From the NCBI GenBank assembly GCA_001897745.1, contig MKUH01000029.1:42900-106899 (forward strand): a DNA stretch of 64,000 nucleotides, in the 5' to 3' direction. The notes beneath the pieces were generated by a model. That model made no database searches. It had not been told where the DNA came from and saw only the letters and a program-made list of their open reading frames with translations. Made by a program: the position numbers and the translations under genes. Positions 56,297-64,000 of this stretch are shown here, piece by piece (the first letter of the stretch is position 1; each line of letters starts with the position of its first letter). The DNA is from Candidatus Accumulibacter sp. 66-26 (lineage in GTDB: Bacteria > Pseudomonadota > Gammaproteobacteria > Burkholderiales > Rhodocyclaceae).

Positions 56297-57663
56297 TCCT
56301 CGATCCCGAGGCGCTCGATCCGGTAACGCAGCGAACGGAAACTGACGCCGAGGAGACGCGCGGCCGCCGTCCTATTGAAGCCCGTTTTGGCCAACGCTTC
56401 GAGGATGGCCTGCTTCTCCAGACGATTCACATAGTCGTCGAGCGTCTCGCCGAGACGTCCGCCGCTTTCGTCGACCACATCCATCGCCAGTTGCAGGTCT
56501 TCGACGACGATCGCCTCGCCGGAGCACAGGGCCGTCGCGCGCTCGAGCACGTTCTCGAGTTCGCGCACGTTGCCGGGAAAACTGTAGGCGCAGAGCGCGC
56601 GCATGGCATCGCTGCTCAGCTGCGGCGAACGGTCGCCGCCGATGCGCGCGAGCATGGCGCTGACCAGCGGCGGAATGTCGTCGCAGCGCTCGCGCAAGGG
56701 CGGCATCCGGAGCTCGATGACGTTGAGGCGGTAATAGAGGTCCTGGCGGAAAGTGCCGGCGTCGACGCACTCCTTCAGATTGCGGTGCGTCGCGGAAATG
56801 ATGCGCACATCGACCGACTCCTCGAGCGTGCTGCCGACCTTGCGCACCTTCTTTTCCTGAATCGCGCGCAGCAATTTGACCTGCATGGCGAGCGGCAGAT
56901 CGGCCACCTCGTCGAGAAACAGCGTGCCGCCCTGCGCCGCCTGGAAAAAACCGTCGCGCTCGCTGTCGGCGCCGGTGAATGCGCCCTTGCGGTAGCCGAA
57001 GAATTCGCTCTCCATCAGGTTCTCGGGAATCGCCCCGCAGTTCACCGGCACGAAAGGCGCGGCTTGGCGCGCGCCCTGCCGGTGGATCAACCGCGCCGCA
57101 AGTTCCTTGCCGCTGCCCGATTCGCCCGAAATATAGACCGGCGCCTGGCTGCGCGCGAGCTTGTCGATCATCTCGCGCACATGTCGCATGGCCGACGAAT
57201 CGCCGATCAGCCGCACGCCCGAAGCGCCTTCGTTGACGCCCGCTTCGAGGTCGCCGCCTTCCGGCGGCAGATTGAGCGCCGACTTGATCAGCGAACGCAA
57301 CTGGTCGAGCGCTACCGGCTTCGCGAGATAGTCGAAAGCCCCGGCCTTGAGCGCGGCCACCGCGTTTTCGGCACTGCCGAAGGCGGTGATCACGGCAACG
57401 GGCGTTTCCGCGTATTGCTCGCCGATCAGGCGCACGACCTCCAGCCCCTCGCCATCCGGCAGACGCATATCGGTGAGGCACAGCGCGTAGCGCTCGCGCG
57501 CCAGAAACGCGCGAGCCTCCGCCACCGTTCCCGCGCAGTCGGCGGACAAGCCCATGCGCACCAGCGTCAGATCGAGCAGTTCGCGAATATCCGCCTCGTC
57601 ATCGACGACCAGGACCCTCGCCAGTTCGCCGCGCAAACGGCGCCCTCCCTTGCTTACAGACAC
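56293..57663 (-). CDS. pilR: Sigma-54-dependent response regulator PilR
   Basis: 456-residue NtrC-type activator: receiver domain (residues about 15-130, phospho-acceptor Asp in [11 protein letters not shown]), AAA+ domain with [14 protein letters not shown] and [12 protein letters not shown], and a C-terminal Fis-type helix-turn-helix ([20 protein letters not shown]). Activates type IV pilin transcription with sigma-54 in relatives. Starts within the last codons of pilS (10-nt overlap). Assigned PilR rather than another NtrC relative because the partner kinase has PilS topology. Confidence 0.9.
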   Translation of the reverse strand: MSVSKGGRRLRGELARVLVVDDEADIRELLDLTLVRMGLSADCAGTVAEARAFLARERYALCLTDMRLPDGEGLEVVRLIGEQYAETPVAVITAFGSAENAVAALKAGAFDYLAKPVALDQLRSLIKSALNLPPEGGDLEAGVNEGASGVRLIGDSSAMRHVREMIDKLARSQAPVYISGESGSGKELAARLIHRQGARQAAPFVPVNCGAIPENLMESEFFGYRKGAFTGADSERDGFFQAAQGGTLFLDEVADLPLAMQVKLLRAIQEKKVRKVGSTLEESVDVRIISATHRNLKECVDAGTFRQDLYYRLNVIELRMPPLRERCDDIPPLVSAMLARIGGDRSPQLSSDAMRALCAYSFPGNVRELENVLERATALCSGEAIVVEDLQLAMDVVDESGGRLGETLDDYVNRLEKQAILEALAKTGFNRTAAARLLGVSFRSLRYRIERLGIEE

Positions 57664-59246
57664 CCTTCAGACCTCCCTGCCATGCAAAATTGCGCCCCCG
57701 GCAAATTATCGAGCAATTCGAGCTGGGCTTCGTTGGCTTCGCACAGTTCGCGGGCGATATAGAGCCCGAGCCCGGTGCCGCGATGATGCGTCGTGAAGAA
57801 CGGCTCGAAAATCTGCTCGCGCATCGCCTCGGGAACGCCGGCGCCATCGTCGCTCACCAGCAACTCGACCCGCCCCGGTTGGCGGCCCGTGCGCGCAATG
57901 AGCCGGATGCTGCCGGTCGCTTGCTGCGAATGGCGCAGCGCATTGCCGAGCAGGTTCCACAAGACCCGATGCAGATGCGAGCGATCGAAGCAAAGCGCGA
58001 GTACCTCAGGGCAAGTGAGTTCGATGACGTCGCCCGCGATCTTCTCCTTGACCGAAAACTCTTCGACAAAAGCCGGCAGAAACTGCGACAAAAGGAGCGG
58101 CTCGCGATGCGCGCGATCGCGGCGACCCACTTCGAGAACGTCGCGGACGATGCGATCGAGGCGCTGGGTATTGTCGAGGACGATACGCAGCAAGCGCTCG
58201 TGAATTTCGCCCCGCCGCTCTTCGAGCATCAACTCGCCGGCATGGCTGATCGCCGACAGCGGATTGCGGATTTCATGCGCGATATTCGCGGTCAGGCGCC
58301 CGAGCGCGGCCAGCTTCAACTGCTGCGCCTGAGCCTGCAAGCGCCCCATGTCCTCGAGGAAGACCAGCACGTCGCGCTCGACGCTCTCGATGGCGATGAA
58401 GGTCGCGCGCAACTGCAAACCGCTCGCCGGAACGCGGACGAGACGGGTCGCCAGCGCGGGATTCGCCTGCCAGTCGGCGAAGCCCTGCACCAGTTCCGGC
58501 GAGTACTGGTCCAGCAGGAACTCCGGGGCGCCGCTCAGGCCCAGCAGTTTTTCGGCGCGGGGGTTATGCTGGCGGACCCAGCCGCTCTGGTTGAGCACCA
58601 GAACGCCATCCTGCATTTCCTCGATCACCCGCTGGCTGATCAGCATCTGGTTCTGCAGGTCGGCTCCGCGCCGGCGCGCCAGCTCTTCGTTGGCGATCAC
58701 CCGCCGGGCCAGCAGGCGGGCGGAAATTGCGACGGCAAAGAAGCCCACGCAGAACAGTCCGGCCTGGAAAAAAGCGGCCGCATCGAAGTCGCTGCCCAAT
58801 GCCCGGAAGGTCAGCTCGAACAGCACCGCCAGCGTCGCCAACGCGGCGTAGAAGAGCACCATGCGCCCCTGACCGACGAGACTGGCGCCGGCCAGCGATA
58901 CCAGCAGCATGACGCCAAACCCGCTCGTCACCCCGCCGCTGACATGCATCAGTGCGGTCATCGCAGCCACATCGACGACGACATGCGCGCTCAACTGCAG
59001 ATTGAAGTTGCGCCGGTAGCGATGCAGGAGCATCACGGAAAGCGTGGTCAACAACAGGTAGAAGCTCGTTACCGCGAGATGCCAATCGCCGTGCGCCGGA
59101 CTGAAGATCGACAAGGGCGAAGGATGCAGCGCCGACGAAACGAACAGCAGGGCAGCCAGGACGAAGCGATAGAGATTGAAGTAGCGCAGGGACTTCCAGT
59201 AGGCTTCCGAACTCTCGCCCGCTCCGGGGGCGCTATCGCTCAACAT
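57654..59246 (-). CDS. pilS: PilS-type sensor histidine kinase
   Basis: 530-residue membrane kinase. About six hydrophobic segments occupy the first 190 residues, then a PAS-like region (VIEEMQDGVLVLNQSGW), an H-box HEIRNPLSAISHAGEL, and an ATPase domain with NLLGNALRHS, DDGAGVP and GTGLGLYIAREL. It phosphorylates PilR. It may start a three- or four-gene operon with the small gene just upstream (6-bp gap). Confidence 0.9.
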   Translation of the reverse strand: MLSDSAPGAGESSEAYWKSLRYFNLYRFVLAALLFVSSALHPSPLSIFSPAHGDWHLAVTSFYLLLTTLSVMLLHRYRRNFNLQLSAHVVVDVAAMTALMHVSGGVTSGFGVMLLVSLAGASLVGQGRMVLFYAALATLAVLFELTFRALGSDFDAAAFFQAGLFCVGFFAVAISARLLARRVIANEELARRRGADLQNQMLISQRVIEEMQDGVLVLNQSGWVRQHNPRAEKLLGLSGAPEFLLDQYSPELVQGFADWQANPALATRLVRVPASGLQLRATFIAIESVERDVLVFLEDMGRLQAQAQQLKLAALGRLTANIAHEIRNPLSAISHAGELMLEERRGEIHERLLRIVLDNTQRLDRIVRDVLEVGRRDRAHREPLLLSQFLPAFVEEFSVKEKIAGDVIELTCPEVLALCFDRSHLHRVLWNLLGNALRHSQQATGSIRLIARTGRQPGRVELLVSDDGAGVPEAMREQIFEPFFTTHHRGTGLGLYIARELCEANEAQLELLDNLPGAQFCMAGRSEGCL

Positions 59247-59252
59247 GAAGCC

Positions 59253-59486
59253 TCAGTCGCCGGCGGCTTCGGCATCGCGCCGATGCGCCGGACAGCAGAA
59301 ATAGCGCTCTCCGGCCTGAATGCTCTCGCTCAAAGGCTGGTTGACGCCACAGTATGCGCACATGACCATCCGCTCCGCAGCGCGTTGCGGAGGAATCCGG
59401 GGCGACTCGGAATCCTGGCGCCGCGGCTTGCGCCACAGCCACCAGACTATCCATCCGAAGGCAATCAACAACAAATATTTGGTCAT
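59253..59486 (-). CDS. Small membrane protein with zinc-ribbon-like Cys motif (PP0621 family)
   Basis: 77-residue protein: one N-terminal membrane helix (YLLLIAFGWIVWWLW), a basic linker, then CAYCGVNQPLSESI and YFCCPAHRR, which could bind zinc. Similar small proteins are found beside pilS in betaproteobacteria. No function known. It ends 6 bp before the pilS start. Confidence 0.78.
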   Translation of the reverse strand: MTKYLLLIAFGWIVWWLWRKPRRQDSESPRIPPQRAAERMVMCAYCGVNQPLSESIQAGERYFCCPAHRRDAEAAGD

Positions 59487-59718
59487 TGCGGGAAACGGTC
59501 GAAAGACCCGTCAAGCATAGCAGAAGCGGCCTCCGGCGCGAGCACGCGAAGCGAACGAGAGGAAAACGAGCGAAAAAACGGAAATTCGGGCAATACGCGC
59601 GAAAAGCGTGAGCTGCGGAAAGACTGCTAGAAGAGGGATTGACGCGGGCCATAGCCGCGAGGAGCCGCTTAAAATTCGGGATTGCGTGCTCCGAAAGACC
59701 AAACCGAACGAAATCGGT

Positions 59719-59795
<77 letters not shown>

Positions 59796-59832
59796 ACCGA
59801 TGCCCCAAGGGGACAAAACAGCAGATTCTTCG

Positions 59833-60801
59833 CTAAAAACTTCTTGCAACAGCGAAGACTGACAATTCTAACAAAGAATTTTTATATTGTGAAGCAGGAA
59901 GTGCATCCAGTGCGGCTGCGGCCCGATCGGCCTCGAGCTTGGCTTGCTGTTTCGCGTGCTCCAGGGCGCCGGTGGCCCGAATCGCCGCCAATACCTGCGC
60001 AAAGTCGTCGCGCCCGCCGTTCTCGATCGCCCGCCGCACGCAGGCCGCCTGCTCCGCCGTGCCGTTCTGCATCACATAAATGAGCGGCAGCGTCGGCTTG
60101 CCCTCCGCCAGATCGTCGCCGAGATGCTTGCCGGTCTCGGCCTCGGCGCCGGAATAGTCGAGCACGTCGTCGATCAGCTGAAACGCCGTCCCGAGGTGCA
60201 TTCCGTAATCCGCCATGCAGCGCTCGATCTCCGGCGAGGCGCCGCCGATGATCGCCCCGATCTGCGCGGCGGCCTCGAACAGCTTCGCCGTCTTGTAGCG
60301 AATCACCTGCAGATAGGCAGCTTCGTCAACGTCGGCATCATGGCAGTTCATCAACTGCAGAACCTCGCCCTCGGCGATCACGTTGGTCGCGTCGGACAGC
60401 ACGCGCATGACGCGCAGGTCGCCAATATCGACCATCATCTGGAAGGCCCGCGAGTGCAGGAAGTCGCCGACGAGGACGCTGGCCGCGTTGCCGAACATCG
60501 TATTCGCCGTTTCGCGACCGCGGCGCAGCGCCGATTCGTCGACCACGTCGTCGTGCAGCAGCGTCGCGGTGTGAATGAACTCGACGACCGCCGCCGCCTC
60601 GTGGTGATGCGCCCCGCGATAGGAAAGCGCGCCGGCGGCCAGCAGCACCAACGCCGGACGCAATCGCTTGCCGCCCCCCTGGATGATGTATTCGGCGACC
60701 TGCCGCACGAGGACGACGTCGGAATGCAGGTGTTTGCGGATCACCGCATCGACCGCCTTCATATCCGGCTCGATCAGGTTGTACAACTGCTCCAGTTTCA
60801 C
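59833..60801 (-). CDS. ispB: Octaprenyl/polyprenyl diphosphate synthase
   Basis: 322-residue trans-prenyltransferase building the quinone side chain from IPP. The two Asp-rich motifs are LLHDDVVDESALRRG and LIDDVLDYSG, with GGGKRLRPAL near the N-terminus. The GTG at 60801 (KLEQLYNLIEPD) is chosen because it gives the usual family length; an upstream ATG at 60855 would add 18 atypical residues. Divergent from rplU. Confidence 0.94.
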   Translation of the reverse strand: MKLEQLYNLIEPDMKAVDAVIRKHLHSDVVLVRQVAEYIIQGGGKRLRPALVLLAAGALSYRGAHHHEAAAVVEFIHTATLLHDDVVDESALRRGRETANTMFGNAASVLVGDFLHSRAFQMMVDIGDLRVMRVLSDATNVIAEGEVLQLMNCHDADVDEAAYLQVIRYKTAKLFEAAAQIGAIIGGASPEIERCMADYGMHLGTAFQLIDDVLDYSGAEAETGKHLGDDLAEGKPTLPLIYVMQNGTAEQAACVRRAIENGGRDDFAQVLAAIRATGALEHAKQQAKLEADRAAAALDALPASQYKNSLLELSVFAVARSF

Positions 60802-60903
60802 GGCGCGGCGCCCTTGAAAATAAACCGGCGAATGGTAGGCGGCGCCCGCAGGCACGTCAAGCGCGGCCTGCCGGCACGCACCGCCGGAAAGGGAGCGAAC
60901 CCT

Positions 60904-60931
60904 TTGACTTGGCTAACAAAATACGTATAAT
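60904..60931 (+). promoter_or_regulatory. Sigma70 promoter of rplU-rpmA
   Basis: TTGACT (60904-60909) and TATAAT (60926-60931), 16-nt spacing, about 50 bp upstream of rplU. Near-consensus, as expected for ribosomal protein genes. Confidence 0.85.
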
Positions 60932-60981
60932 GCGCGGTTCTTTGTTTGTGTTTCACCTTGTTCAGTTCTTTGGAGTCCAAC

Positions 60982-61293
60982 ATGTACGCGGTCATAAAAA
61001 CCGGCGGCAAGCAATATCGCGTTGTCGCTGGCGAAAAATTGAAAATAGAACAGATACCGGCAGAAGTTGGCGCAGAAATCACGATTGACCAGATCCTCAT
61101 GGTAGGTGAAGGCGAATCCGTGAAGATCGGCGCCCCGCTCGTCGCTGGTGCTTCCGTCAAGGCCACCGTCCTCTCGCAGGGCCGCCACGACAAGATCCGC
61201 ATCTTCAAGATGCGTCGTCGCAAGCACTACCAGAAGCACCAGGGCCATCGCCAGAACTACACCGAAATCCGCATCGACGGCATCTCGGCCTAA
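60982..61293 (+). CDS. rplU: 50S ribosomal protein L21
   Basis: 103-residue L21, complete, starting [14 protein letters not shown] and containing the RNA-binding [15 protein letters not shown]. Co-transcribed with rpmA 18 bp downstream. Confidence 0.99.
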   Translation: MYAVIKTGGKQYRVVAGEKLKIEQIPAEVGAEITIDQILMVGEGESVKIGAPLVAGASVKATVLSQGRHDKIRIFKMRRRKHYQKHQGHRQNYTEIRIDGISA

Positions 61294-61311
61294 CAGAAAG
61301 GAAACTGACTC

Positions 61312-63897
<2,586 letters not shown>

Positions 63898-63968
63898 ATC
63901 AAGAGTAAGAACCTCGACAAAGAAAAAGCCCGCCAAAGCCGAGACGTTCGCCTAAAGTGTGGCTATCC

Positions 63969-64000
63969 AAAAATGACCCGGTTTCCCCCGGGTCATTTTT
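63969..64000 (+). terminator. Terminator after proB
   Basis: AAAAATGACCCGG (63969-63981), six-base loop, CCGGGTCATTTTT (63988-64000), ending at the window edge. The 70 bp between proB and the stem show no gene. Confidence 0.88.

Noticed and set aside
59487..59718. Possible RNA gene or promoter between the PP0621-type gene and tRNA-Pro
   Set aside because: No stable fold, promoter pair or conserved element could be supported by eye.

Overview
The window is high-GC proteobacterial DNA, most likely from a betaproteobacterium of the Rhodocyclales (Azospira/Dechloromonas/Azonexus type). This rests on gene content only: periplasmic nitrate reductase, a cyanide-insensitive bd oxidase, lutAB with an IclR regulator, GTP-dependent PEP carboxykinase, pilSR, the rplU-rpmA-obgE-proB block, and a NifQ-like protein that hints at nitrogen fixation. 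No taxon marker such as 16S rRNA is present.

Layout. 1-6.7 kb: 3' part of a very large CdiA-like adhesin/toxin gene, an AT-rich immunity-type gene overlapping it by 4 nt, and a decayed duplicate piece of the adhesin. 6.7-13.1 kb: YgjP-type metalloprotease, carboxylesterase, acyltransferase, bd-type (CIO) oxidase with a small DUF2474 subunit, and a CDF zinc-type exporter. 13.1-38.0 kb: a block of 25 minus-strand genes with overlaps or short gaps throughout. In transcription order they are TonB receptor 2, cytochrome c/molybdopterin-fold fusion, DUF2478 protein, binding protein, FecCD permease, ATPase, methyltransferase, radical SAM protein, TonB receptor 1, permease, ATPase, binding protein, methyltransferase, DUF364 protein, tonB, napDABC, exbB, exbD, modABC, lutC. 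38.2-42.1 kb: a divergent nifQ-like gene under a promoter overlapped by a ModE-type operator, a second modABC, then a convergent short modE. 42.1-45.9 kb: a truncated aldehyde dehydrogenase homologue, lutB, lutA and the divergent IclR regulator. 46-55 kb: PBP7-type endopeptidase, patatin, malic enzyme, PEP carboxykinase, aminotransferase and a Lys/Ala/Pro-repeat histone-H1-like protein. 55.7-64 kb: ampD, pilR, pilS, a small membrane zinc-ribbon protein, tRNA-Pro(CGG), ispB, rplU, rpmA, obgE and proB.

How the genes fit together. The centre of the window looks like a molybdenum economy island. Two ModE-type boxes lie in the divergent region 38.04-38.31 kb between TonB receptor 2 and nifQ-like; two ModABC importers, NifQ-like and ModE lie beside them, and the Mo enzyme NapA lies inside the block. 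Threaded through it is a less familiar module: two TonB receptors, two FecCD-type ABC importers, TonB/ExbBD, two SAM methyltransferases, a DUF364 protein and a radical SAM protein whose cluster motif is CX5CX2C rather than CX3CX2C. That spacing is known from HmdB/HcgA, the radical SAM enzyme of the FeGP cofactor pathway. My best inference is a system that makes, modifies or salvages a metal-chelating or organometallic small molecule and imports it under molybdate control. The substrate is unknown and this is the main candidate for an undescribed system here. Functional assignments for housekeeping genes are firm; those for the metal module are inference from families and context.
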